Shown: positions 35,901 through 44,994 of the stretch, in pieces
How positions within the stretch are numbered: the stretch's first letter is position 1
How the letters are laid out: each line of letters opens with the position of its first letter
IMG/VR virus record: IMGVR_UViG_3300027733_000034
Location: 1-64,000 of that record
Reading direction: 5' to 3' (one strand)
From: a virus
Length of the DNA: 64,000 nt
Notes under the pieces: model-generated
What the model was told of the DNA's origin: nothing
Database searches by the model: none
What the model saw: the letters and a program-made list of their open reading frames with translations, nothing else
Made by a program: the position numbers and the translations under genes

Positions 35901-37493
35901 ATGTCTAAAACCTTTCAACAGTTCAGTACGGCAAACGCTACAGATAATCCTCTGAAGTCTACCGATTATTTGGTGGGTTATAGATCTGTTCCAGATAGTG
36001 GAGACCCCTACGAAATACAAGTCACAACTGCGGATCTGATGTCTCAAGCTGATAGGTTAATGCCTCTTAAAAATATAAGTGTTGATAAGATTTCTTATAA
36101 AGCTGATGGTGATAGTACTATCAGCAATTCTTTGGATAATAAGCTTAATGATATCAGAACCACGGCAGATTTTACTTCACCAGCTGCGGCTTGTAGATCT
36201 TGTAAAACTCAACGGCTTTTCATAAAAGGTAATTCAGGAACAATTAATCTTTATATTCCCGAAGACTTTTCAACTATTCAAGATGCTTTAATAGGAATGG
36301 CGGATTGGTATATTGAAAATGGAGCTTCTATAAATTTAAATGTAACTCAAAATTTTACATTTAGTGGTCCTATAGTTCTTAATCATCCTTATGGCAAAAA
36401 TATAAATATCATAGGAGCACCAACCGGTGGAGGAAGAATTACAATAAGTCCTCCAAATATTTCTTCTATTGAATATGATTTATTTTCTTGTTATGATGGA
36501 TATCAATTTGGTTTGATAGAAAATTTTTATATTCAGGGGGGGATTTTAACTCAATCTTATCAACGAACAGCTTTGAGACTTTATGGAGGTAGTTCTATAA
36601 TTTTAGGGACTAATAATATAATAGAGCAATGGTATTATGGAATATATTCAAGTAATGGATCTATAGTTAGACGCAAAACCACCCCAAATAATGCTTCTAC
36701 AATAGTTAGAGGTTGTTACGGGGTTGGTATATATGCTAGCTACGGAGGAATTATAGATATGCCTTATGCCGTGGCAATAGGTGGTGAAAATTGTGTGAAG
36801 GCAGATTACGGTGGTCAAATAAATTGTTCTTACGGCACTTTATCTGCAGCAACCTATAATGGTGCTGCAGCTTTTACTAATGCTCAAATTAAAGCTTCTG
36901 CCAGTACTTCTAGATCTAATGGAGGGTCTGGTTTTTATAGCAAAGATGGTGGAATTATAGAATGTTATGATATAATCCCTACGCTAACTGTCTCTGATTT
37001 GAATAATAGATACGGGTATGAAATGTTAAATGGTGGGGTTGTTTATGGTGGTCCAAATGTTGGCGGCTCTTCTAATGTTTTGGGAAAAATTAATACCTTT
37101 GTATCTACATTCTTTGCAACAGATATCGGAGCTACTGTGAATGCTAATAAAGGTTCTTTAACGGTAAGCACTTCTGATAATAGCTCTATTTATTTTAAAA
37201 CCAATACAACCAAAACCCAATTACAAATTGTAGACAATGCCTCTAATTCTTATCTTACTATTACAGGAGGTATAAGTTCTGGAGGATCTGCTGGTCCAGT
37301 GGTTGTTTCTGTATTAGGAGCTGATTCTGATTTACAAATCATACCCAAAGGAACTTCTAAATATATTCAATTAGGTAACAATGTTCAATACGGAGTCTTT
37401 ACATCTAGCCCAGACATTTCAGCCAACGGATATATTACCATAAAAGACTCTAGTGGTAAATCTACCAAAGTATTGGCTTATCAAGCTCCTTAA
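35901..37493 (+). CDS. Tailspike-like beta-helix protein
   Basis: 530 residues. The N-terminal ~50 (TFQQFSTANATDNPLKSTDY then LVGYRSV) match the attachment domain of the protein at 9476. Residues ~105-420 contain the P-E-D-F-S-T-I-Q-D-A-L start of a pectate-lyase-like right-handed beta-helix, followed by coils with repeated G-G and S-x-Y patterns. The C-terminal ~100 residues are a separate beta cap. Likely trimeric fibre or spike with glycan-binding or depolymerising function; no catalytic pair is certain. ATAAATA precedes the ATG (35887-35893). Confidence 0.72.
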   Translation: MSKTFQQFSTANATDNPLKSTDYLVGYRSVPDSGDPYEIQVTTADLMSQADRLMPLKNISVDKISYKADGDSTISNSLDNKLNDIRTTADFTSPAAACRSCKTQRLFIKGNSGTINLYIPEDFSTIQDALIGMADWYIENGASINLNVTQNFTFSGPIVLNHPYGKNINIIGAPTGGGRITISPPNISSIEYDLFSCYDGYQFGLIENFYIQGGILTQSYQRTALRLYGGSSIILGTNNIIEQWYYGIYSSNGSIVRRKTTPNNASTIVRGCYGVGIYASYGGIIDMPYAVAIGGENCVKADYGGQINCSYGTLSAATYNGAAAFTNAQIKASASTSRSNGGSGFYSKDGGIIECYDIIPTLTVSDLNNRYGYEMLNGGVVYGGPNVGGSSNVLGKINTFVSTFFATDIGATVNANKGSLTVSTSDNSSIYFKTNTTKTQLQIVDNASNSYLTITGGISSGGSAGPVVVSVLGADSDLQIIPKGTSKYIQLGNNVQYGVFTSSPDISANGYITIKDSSGKSTKVLAYQAP

Positions 37494-37502
37494 TATTGTT
37501 GT

Positions 37503-40500
37503 ATGTCTTCTGTTCCACTAAATACTCAAACTCCATTGACTTATACTCAATGGATTAATTATCAAAATGCAACAATTCATGAAACAAATGAATTTTTGTA
37601 TGTTGAATATCTACAAACTTGGTACAAATCTCAAAAAAATACCAGAACAGAAAATCAAAAAACACTCAAAGAACAGTATGTACAATTACTCAAAGATTTA
37701 AATTTTTTGTTCAAGGAGACTACTTCAGATCCTTTTCTGAAAGATATAAATTATGATAATGAAGAAGAATTAATATTAGCAATTCCATTTTTTGCTAAAA
37801 AACTTAAAGAAATTGCTAATGTTTTAACCAACAAACGAGAAACGGTCAAAAGAGCTAAATCTAGATACAATTCTATTGGCTCCACAGAAGGCTTACAGTC
37901 TCTTTTATATGAATACATATTAAAAAGTTTTACTCAAAATCAAGGACACATTAGTCAAATTCCAGTATTGGCTGTACAAGCTAAATTTCCAGAATTAAGT
38001 GCTATTAAAAATGATTTTTTTGTAGAAATAGAAGAGTTGCATGAACCTCATTCTTATCATGATAAAAATAATTTACCTAGTTTAGATTCTTTATTGAAAG
38101 GAGAAGAATATCTAGATGATTATTTTCCGTTGATGAATGTTACGGATGAAATGGTCTATAATATTATTTCTAGCAAGATATTGCCTCGCGTGTCAGAAAC
38201 CACTTTATCTACTTTATTTAAAGATTATTTGACCAATGTTTTGCAATCTAATAATAGCAGTGATTTAACCTATCAAATTAATGCTGAAATAGCTGCAACA
38301 GAAAAATATTTGGGAGAAAAGGTTTATGGATTGACTGCTGTTAAAGTAGAAGATTATACTCAACCAGATTATATTTTAAATAATACTTTTACTGTCGGTA
38401 GTAATTGGTTTTTATGGCCCACTGGATATCAAACTTTGACTGAGAAGGTTTATAATAACTCTTATGTTCCGTTAAACATTCAACAATCCAATTTATTAGC
38501 TAGTGGAGCGACTGCTGGAACAGATTTGACTAATTCTGATATTATATTTACGGATAAAAATGGAGTGGTAGAAGGTGCTTGGTTACAAGGACCGTATACA
38601 GAACCAAGAAACGGTATAACAGATTTAACTATTAAATCTGGAGAAATAACTGAATTTTTATATCCTTATGTTGGATTTGAGTTGTCCCCTAAAAGTTTAA
38701 CATTTAAAACTCATTCTTTAACTGGAAGGGATGTTAAATTGTTTAAGACTTTAACCATATCTCAACAGTTAACTACTTTATCAGATTATTATACACAAAC
38801 CTTTCCATCAACTGCAAGTAGATCAATTTATCTAAATCAAACCAATCTTATTTCCCAAGGAGCCTATGCTAATGCATTTTCTGATGCAGCAGACAGCATA
38901 ACCCGCAATCCTCATTCTTACACTCTGCCCAATGTTTATAATGGAGAAATAGAAAAGGCATATCTTTATAAATTTGATCGCACCGATTTGCCTATAGTAA
39001 CTGGAAATCAAAATATTTTATGGCCAGTCACCACTTATAGTGCTGGCATAAATTTGCCGATTACATTAAATGAAGAAACTAGTTTGCCGGTAAGATTAAT
39101 AGACACCAATGCAACCTATGATTTTGATGGAGCTGTTGCTGGTTTGACTATAGATCAAGCTGATATTATTTATAAATTAGATTCTAATGGTGATTTTACT
39201 AAAGCCATAGAAGGCGCTTGGCTTCAATCTGCTTCTATAAATACTCTGATAAGAGAAAATATAAATATATACGGACCTTTATCTGCAGTGAATTGTGCCC
39301 ACTATATAGAAGGCCCTATTCAAGGGGCTTTATCTTTTAATTCTGCAGGTGGCACGCGAACCTCTTTTGTTTGGTGTGGTCCAGATACCCGAGCGGATTA
39401 TGTATTCAAATTTACAGAACATGCCTCGGGGTGTCCTTATGTCAAAACCTATCCACATGATTATTATGAAGACCAGGATTATATAAATCCAGATCCTCTT
39501 TATGATAAAAATCATTGGAATAAATGTACTTGTAAGGCAGTTTATTATTCTCCATTAGGTCATGCCGGACAAAATTTTGAAGACTATAATTCTTTAACAG
39601 ATTACGTGTATGCTGATCCGTTTAATTTAGGAGACAATTTTACATTAACCGGTTGGAGAGATACACATGGATTAGATTATAGAGAAAGTCCTCAATTTGC
39701 ATTCTTTCAATTATCTCCAAATAATAAAGGAGATAATGTGGTTGGGTTCGGAGAAGGAAATTGGAAAACTTCTGATAAAAAATTATCTAGTGTTGGAGAC
39801 CGTTTAATTCTTAAAACTGGAAGAAAATATGTTTACTGCAGATCCAACCTCAGAATAGGAGCTTCTCGAAATATACAAATTCCTTCTTTTGTATCAAAGT
39901 TTCCATATAGTACTTTAAAAAGTTCAGTGCCAGATGATAGCAATTATTATGATATAGTAATAGCTTGGGACATAAGTCGTTCCCAAACTTATAATTTTGA
40001 AAAAATAAAAAAAGCAGTTGCTGAATTAGTTAAAGAAGCCACTTTAACCAAATCTCGTAAAACTCAAATTTCTGTTGTTACTTTTGGAACAAAGGCTTCT
40101 TTTGTAAGTTATTTGACCACCGATTCTTATTCTCTTTCTTTAATGGTGGATGGAGTAAAACAATTTGATTTTCAAAAAGATTATACCACCAACATAAGTG
40201 GAGCTTTACAGTTATCTCGAATATTATTAACCGAACCGTTTCCTTCTTCTAATAATTCCTTAGGAACTATTGCTGGGGTGTGTAACAATCTAAATACTAC
40301 TATAGTTAATTATTTAGGATTGCTCAAAACAGTTAACAGTCCAAATCCAAAAGCTAATAAGAAAATAGTTTTAATTAGTGATGGTATTGAAACAGCTCCT
40401 ACAGTAAATACTTTGGCTTTGGCAGATTCTATCAAGAAAGCTGGTATAGAAATAATGACCGTTAGTCTTGGCGAATTATCTATTACGGGTTCAAAAATGG

Positions 40501-42296
40501 ATCAGATAGCTTCTAACAAATCAAATCATTTCAATCTCCATAAATATTTGGTTTCTGGAGATGGGGATTATGATTCTTTTGTTTCTTATGTATCTCATCG
40601 AGTAAATGGAGTAGTTCCATCAAGACCAACTTGGAAAAAAGCCATCAAAAATAGTACTGGGAATTGGATCGGTACAGAAATACCGTCAGATATGGTTTTG
40701 CGTCCCAATGATATTATAATATATCAACATCGCAGCACTATTGCGTATAATGATTTATATGATTTATCTACATTTGTTCAAGTTACTTCGCCATTTACCA
40801 TAAATGTAAAATTAGATGGTTGGAACTATACTACCAATTCTTTTTCTGTAACTAGTGTAGGTCCGGAAATGGGTGGCAAGCCTTTTTGGGCCATTGTTCC
40901 TACTGACACGGTTTCCATGGGTGGTGTGGTGCGTTTTATAAATGAATATGTACCTATACATCAGCCGGACATTTCTGGTATGGTTATTCATCATGCAGAC
41001 TATTTAACCTATACTAGGTCGCCGGTGCCAGTTAATGATTTAAGATGGATACAGCCTTTAAAAATGGATGAAAGTTTTGAAGGTAATACTTGGAATGAAA
41101 TAGTATTTGATAAAACTTTTTCTAATTTAAGAGATTTTCTTAAAACCAATATATATGATGTAATGGTAGATAATACTAAAATTCTTAGTAATTTATTGTT
41201 AGAAAGTTTTTCTCAATATAAACCAGCAAGATATCATTATATTGCTAGAAATGCTTTAACCTATTCTGAAAAATTGTATTTAAGAAACAAATGTAGCAAC
41301 AGTTACACCTCTCTTGTTTCTGGATTGGTTATGGAACCATTAAATCCTCATCAAAATTTAACCAATCGATATTACCCAACTATAGCTAATGTTTCTTTTC
41401 CTTCTTTAGCAGTTACAGAAAAACAAACAGGTGGATATTTATTGCCGGAATTTTTAGGAGTTTCTAGTTATAGGGGTAGGGGATTTGAATATGAAATAGA
41501 TACAAATGTTTTAAGTAAAATAGATGCTTTGAGTGCTGAGCGATTATTTTTAGATACTCAAAAATATGGTTCTAGAAACAGAGGTTTAACAGAAGAAGAT
41601 CAACTATCTCCAATTACTCTCAAACATACAGATAACAGTTGGATAATGGAACCATACAGCTCTGGTGGTAAGGCTGGTGTATTAATTAATACAAAAGAAA
41701 ATCAAAAATTTACACCTTATCAAACCTCTTATGAAACCCTAGGATATAATAAACACGGACTGTCCCGTCAGGATGATGATTTTGAATTTTGGAATTATGA
41801 CCAACCAGAACCTAGATGGGATCAGCAAAATGTAGACACTAGTTATCGTAATGAAATTAATGACGGAGTTTATCAGAAGCGAGTGGGCGCTCTATTAACC
41901 AATAGAGGGGCCTTGGTACAATGGCGTACGGATATTTTTGGATATGATTACGGTCTTTATAAACACACCGAATCTCTTAATTATGAAGATATGGTGTATG
42001 TTCACAAAGACCCACCTGGAATCACTAGTTTTACTTCAAATATAAGCTCTAGTTTACTTGATCTGTTAACCGATACTTTACTAACATTTAGTGTAACTGT
42101 TAGTGGATATGCTCCATATTCTTATCAGTGGTATAAAGATGATGTGGTTATTCCAAAAGGAACATTGCCTACCTTTACCATATATAAAACCTCTATCCCA
42201 GATACTGGGTATTATTATTGTAAGATATCCAATATAGCTGGATATACCGTAACTCCTACTAAAACTATTATTGTAAGAAGCAAGAGAGGATTTTAA
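37503..42296 (+). CDS. Giant virion protein with vWA and C-terminal Ig domains
   Basis: 1597 residues. ~1-800: mixed helical then strand-rich regions, with two similar segments containing A-x-L-Q-x-A/G-x-x-x-D-x-T. ~815-1040: a von Willebrand A domain with MIDAS D-I-S-R-S, N-I-S-G-A-L in the second position and L-I-S-D-G. ~1510-1590: an Ig-like domain with Y-Q-W-Y-K-D and D-T-G-Y-Y-Y-C. MIDAS domains bind ligands through a metal; Ig-like domains decorate tail fibres and capsids. Probably a baseplate or fibre-tip adhesin. Longest gene in the window; ends directly at the convergent neighbour without a terminator. Confidence 0.78.
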   Translation: MSSVPLNTQTPLTYTQWINYQNATIHETNEFLYVEYLQTWYKSQKNTRTENQKTLKEQYVQLLKDLNFLFKETTSDPFLKDINYDNEEELILAIPFFAKKLKEIANVLTNKRETVKRAKSRYNSIGSTEGLQSLLYEYILKSFTQNQGHISQIPVLAVQAKFPELSAIKNDFFVEIEELHEPHSYHDKNNLPSLDSLLKGEEYLDDYFPLMNVTDEMVYNIISSKILPRVSETTLSTLFKDYLTNVLQSNNSSDLTYQINAEIAATEKYLGEKVYGLTAVKVEDYTQPDYILNNTFTVGSNWFLWPTGYQTLTEKVYNNSYVPLNIQQSNLLASGATAGTDLTNSDIIFTDKNGVVEGAWLQGPYTEPRNGITDLTIKSGEITEFLYPYVGFELSPKSLTFKTHSLTGRDVKLFKTLTISQQLTTLSDYYTQTFPSTASRSIYLNQTNLISQGAYANAFSDAADSITRNPHSYTLPNVYNGEIEKAYLYKFDRTDLPIVTGNQNILWPVTTYSAGINLPITLNEETSLPVRLIDTNATYDFDGAVAGLTIDQADIIYKLDSNGDFTKAIEGAWLQSASINTLIRENINIYGPLSAVNCAHYIEGPIQGALSFNSAGGTRTSFVWCGPDTRADYVFKFTEHASGCPYVKTYPHDYYEDQDYINPDPLYDKNHWNKCTCKAVYYSPLGHAGQNFEDYNSLTDYVYADPFNLGDNFTLTGWRDTHGLDYRESPQFAFFQLSPNNKGDNVVGFGEGNWKTSDKKLSSVGDRLILKTGRKYVYCRSNLRIGASRNIQIPSFVSKFPYSTLKSSVPDDSNYYDIVIAWDISRSQTYNFEKIKKAVAELVKEATLTKSRKTQISVVTFGTKASFVSYLTTDSYSLSLMVDGVKQFDFQKDYTTNISGALQLSRILLTEPFPSSNNSLGTIAGVCNNLNTTIVNYLGLLKTVNSPNPKANKKIVLISDGIETAPTVNTLALADSIKKAGIEIMTVSLGELSITGSKMDQIASNKSNHFNLHKYLVSGDGDYDSFVSYVSHRVNGVVPSRPTWKKAIKNSTGNWIGTEIPSDMVLRPNDIIIYQHRSTIAYNDLYDLSTFVQVTSPFTINVKLDGWNYTTNSFSVTSVGPEMGGKPFWAIVPTDTVSMGGVVRFINEYVPIHQPDISGMVIHHADYLTYTRSPVPVNDLRWIQPLKMDESFEGNTWNEIVFDKTFSNLRDFLKTNIYDVMVDNTKILSNLLLESFSQYKPARYHYIARNALTYSEKLYLRNKCSNSYTSLVSGLVMEPLNPHQNLTNRYYPTIANVSFPSLAVTEKQTGGYLLPEFLGVSSYRGRGFEYEIDTNVLSKIDALSAERLFLDTQKYGSRNRGLTEEDQLSPITLKHTDNSWIMEPYSSGGKAGVLINTKENQKFTPYQTSYETLGYNKHGLSRQDDDFEFWNYDQPEPRWDQQNVDTSYRNEINDGVYQKRVGALLTNRGALVQWRTDIFGYDYGLYKHTESLNYEDMVYVHKDPPGITSFTSNISSSLLDLLTDTLLTFSVTVSGYAPYSYQWYKDDVVIPKGTLPTFTIYKTSIPDTGYYYCKISNIAGYTVTPTKTIIVRSKRGF

Positions 42297-42764
42297 TTAT
42301 TTGCCAAAAGAAACCATATCTAACAAGTAATTAGATTTATTGATTCTAGACAAAATGTCTTCTTTGGTGTTATTTAAACCAGAAGAGACATTGATGATAT
42401 ATGTAGAAAATTCTTGAGAATTGAGAATAGAAACTAGAGTAGTAACTGTCTGGTAATAATTTTTCATTAAAGAATCCGTATTCTTGTAATTATCAATTTC
42501 TAAATTAATTTTTTCAGGGTCAAAACTTGGAAAAAGTTGCGTATCATTTTTACTAGTGCCTATAATTTCTTCTTGGAGTTTATCAAAAAGACCATCCAAG
42601 TCTTCGTATAAATCCCCCAAGATCTCATGTACGTTAAAGTTGGTGGAATACCAATGAACCATATGAATAGAAGTGAGTACTCTGGATAGTAGTAAACCAA
42701 AAAATCTAGAAGAATCTAGATTGTCTGTTTCTTGCATTTTAATAATTGTGATGTTTGCGTTCAT
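42297..42764 (-). CDS. Ferritin/Dps-like phage protein (DUF5856-type)
   Basis: 155 residues. S-R-V-L-T-S-I-H-M-V-H-W-Y-S, H-E-I-L-G-D-L-Y-E-D-L-D-G-L-F-D-K-L-Q-E resemble the Dps/ferritin helix with H-x-x-H-W and E/D ligands; T4-like phages carry such small proteins (DUF5856). Iron binding is not certain. It overlaps the upstream stop by four bases. Confidence 0.6.
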   Translation of the reverse strand: MNANITIIKMQETDNLDSSRFFGLLLSRVLTSIHMVHWYSTNFNVHEILGDLYEDLDGLFDKLQEEIIGTSKNDTQLFPSFDPEKINLEIDNYKNTDSLMKNYYQTVTTLVSILNSQEFSTYIINVSSGLNNTKEDILSRINKSNYLLDMVSFGK

Positions 42765-43213
42765 GAATTTCTAAGTTTAAAGACTTGATTTCTGATGATG
42801 ATGTTATCTATTTTATCATCATTAGAGGTTAGTAAAAAATAATTTTCTGGTACATCAATTGGGCTGGCGGCTGTAGTTCGAGCCATTGTATCTAATTGAG
42901 AGGTTGAATCTATATATCCATATATCAATTGATTGCCTTGTTTAACATTGGTTATATAACCACAAGCTTCTAATTCTGTTACCAAACTAGCAATCATAGA
43001 CTCTTCATTTTTAAAATAAAATTTCCATACTTTAAATGGAAATAGTATATTCAAAGCTTCTGCTCGTTTACTGCAAGTTGTACACGGAGCGTCTTTGCCT
43101 GTAATAAGTTTAGTTAACCAACCTAAGAAATTAGAATGTAAAATAGAAGCAATAACATCACCGAGACCATTACTATATTTTAACTGTAACCGAGGATCTT
43201 TAGTTGGATTCAT
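42761..43213 (-). CDS. Hypothetical protein with CxxC, 150 aa
   Basis: From the ATG at 43213 (MNPTKDPRLQLKYSNGLGDV); the N-terminal part of the longer frame is a shadow of the overlapping gene. A-P-C-T-T-C-S-K-R-A-E-A-L-N near residues 43-55 is a CxxC that recurs in small phage tail-associated proteins (memory). Unknown role. Confidence 0.55.
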   Translation of the reverse strand: MNPTKDPRLQLKYSNGLGDVIASILHSNFLGWLTKLITGKDAPCTTCSKRAEALNILFPFKVWKFYFKNEESMIASLVTELEACGYITNVKQGNQLIYGYIDSTSQLDTMARTTAASPIDVPENYFLLTSNDDKIDNIIIRNQVFKLRNS

Positions 43214-43595
43214 GTTGTTTTTTAAAAGAAGAATAATATTTAAGTCGCTGGGTTCTGTTATCAATAGCATCTATTATTTGTTCTGCCATATCTAAAAATT
43301 CAGAATCTGCTTCTGGATTGTCTTTAGTTGTCTTATAAAGTTGTCTCACTATGAGATGTAGTTGTTTGGATAACGGATATCTTTGATTAAGCTTTTCAAA
43401 AATTAAAATTTCATTAGCCTCGTTGGGATTATCTGATAAGTTAGGAACCATTTTGCCATTATTGAAATCTCCTTCCCAATACCATTCCGTCAACTTTAAG
43501 TGATCTGGTATTTCTATTTTTAATATATTAGCTTGGGGTGGGGCATCTGGACTATATCCTATAAAGGTACCTTCTCTGTTAAACAATACATACAT
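43200..43595 (-). CDS. Hypothetical tail-region protein, 131 aa
   Basis: Strand-rich start (MYVLFNREGTFIGYSPDAPP), W-Y-W-E-G-D-F-N-N-G, then helical C-terminal half. Short proteins of the form 'Y-V-L-F-D...G' often accompany T4-like fibre genes. Overlaps the next gene by 14 bases. Unknown. Confidence 0.55.
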   Translation of the reverse strand: MYVLFNREGTFIGYSPDAPPQANILKIEIPDHLKLTEWYWEGDFNNGKMVPNLSDNPNEANEILIFEKLNQRYPLSKQLHLIVRQLYKTTKDNPEADSEFLDMAEQIIDAIDNRTQRLKYYSSFKKQHESN

Positions 43596-43603
43596 ATGAA
43601 GTA

Positions 43604-44986
43604 TTATGACTCATTTCCTAACAAATGTCCACGAACTGCAAAGTAAACATTGGAGAGACCTATTAAGAAAAAACCAGCACTGCCACCAACTGCAGATTTA
43701 CTATTTTGACCTGGCTTACCAATTTCACCACCAGCTCCTCCAATAGCATCATTAAAATTATCTGAGTCTAATCCTACTCCACCCAGACCACCTTTATTTT
43801 CTGAGGCAATAGATCCGTCCCTGACTACTATTCCCTTACTTTTCAAAAGAGCATTAGTGCCTCTATAACCACCAGCTCCAGGAGCAAATCCGGCACCTCC
43901 ACCACCTCCACCACCAGTAGAGGTACTGCCGTTTAAACCACCGTTGCCGCCACCGCCGCCGCCTCCTCCTCCGAGTATGCTACCATGATTTTCTATAATG
44001 GTTGGTACGAAAGCAGCTATGGCAGTTCCCCCACGCCCTCCTGGCTTGCCGATTTTACCTTTACCAGAATCTCCATCAAAACTATCCCCACCTGCTCCTC
44101 CTTCTCCACCATGACCTCCTATGAGACCATAATTAAAAAGTACTACTGAATCTCCTTCTTCTAAATTAGACAAAGTCATCGCCGCAATTCTTGAATTTGA
44201 AGAAGTAATACGGACTCCAGGTGAAACTGTTACTATAATGTCGGTGTGTCCTGATATATAACCAGGCAGTTTATCTGTATAATCTACTATATTAAAATCA
44301 ATAACATCTTTAGTGATGTTTAGAGTTGCAGATGTTCTACCGGTGGTCGTATTAAGAGTAGGACCTATTAAATTAACAAAATCCCATTTACCAGCTCCGG
44401 CCATAAATGTTACAATCTTGCCAAATTTAAAATACACATCGGCTCTAGAAATAGATGCAGTCACATACCGGTTCATATAGGATATGTCCGCTGAGGATAA
44501 TTTCGTAGTTATTAAATCATTTGGTCTGCTTTGATTGGTTGCTGTACTGTATAAAAACATACAGACATTAATTTTTGTAAGTTCTGGATAATTAATTGCT
44601 GGAAAATTTGCATCTACATAGGTTTGTGCTAAAGATGTTATTTGTTCTATAGTAGACTTATAATTTGGATTGGAGATGGTTTTGCCATCTGTAGAATCTA
44701 TATTTACTTCATAAACTACGGAAAATTCTTTGGTTTGCCAAATAGAACTTAATAAAGAAACTGCGGTATAGGCATTGTTATATCTTTGCAGATCACCAAG
44801 AGAAGATAGTAAATGTAAACGAGAAGTGAAAGAATCTAAAAATTTTGTAGCACTATCACTAGAGAAAAATTTTGTATCCAGATTACATATTTCTGCTTCT
44901 AATTTTAAAGCATTGTAATTATGCTTACCTGCGTCGTTACCAACACAATCGTCTGGAAACATTTCAAATGTAAAATTTCGATTCAT
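43604..44986 (-). CDS. Polyglycine-rich adhesin, paralogue A
   Basis: 460 residues from the ATG at 44986 (AAATAAATTTATG). ~1-280: globular, with repeated helical 'wotk' segments. ~285-460: glycine-rich part (N-Y-G-L-I-G-G-H-G-G-E-G-G, E-N-H-G-S-I-L-G-G-G-G runs) with the N-x-G-x-I-x-G-G pattern of T-even gp38-type polyglycine sandwich adhesins, ending in a hydrophobic cap. Such domains give receptor specificity. Part of a three-paralogue row with 44995-46650 and 46652-47437. Confidence 0.7.
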   Translation of the reverse strand: MNRNFTFEMFPDDCVGNDAGKHNYNALKLEAEICNLDTKFFSSDSATKFLDSFTSRLHLLSSLGDLQRYNNAYTAVSLLSSIWQTKEFSVVYEVNIDSTDGKTISNPNYKSTIEQITSLAQTYVDANFPAINYPELTKINVCMFLYSTATNQSRPNDLITTKLSSADISYMNRYVTASISRADVYFKFGKIVTFMAGAGKWDFVNLIGPTLNTTTGRTSATLNITKDVIDFNIVDYTDKLPGYISGHTDIIVTVSPGVRITSSNSRIAAMTLSNLEEGDSVVLFNYGLIGGHGGEGGAGGDSFDGDSGKGKIGKPGGRGGTAIAAFVPTIIENHGSILGGGGGGGGGNGGLNGSTSTGGGGGGGAGFAPGAGGYRGTNALLKSKGIVVRDGSIASENKGGLGGVGLDSDNFNDAIGGAGGEIGKPGQNSKSAVGGSAGFFLIGLSNVYFAVRGHLLGNES

Positions 44987-44994
44987 AAATTTAT

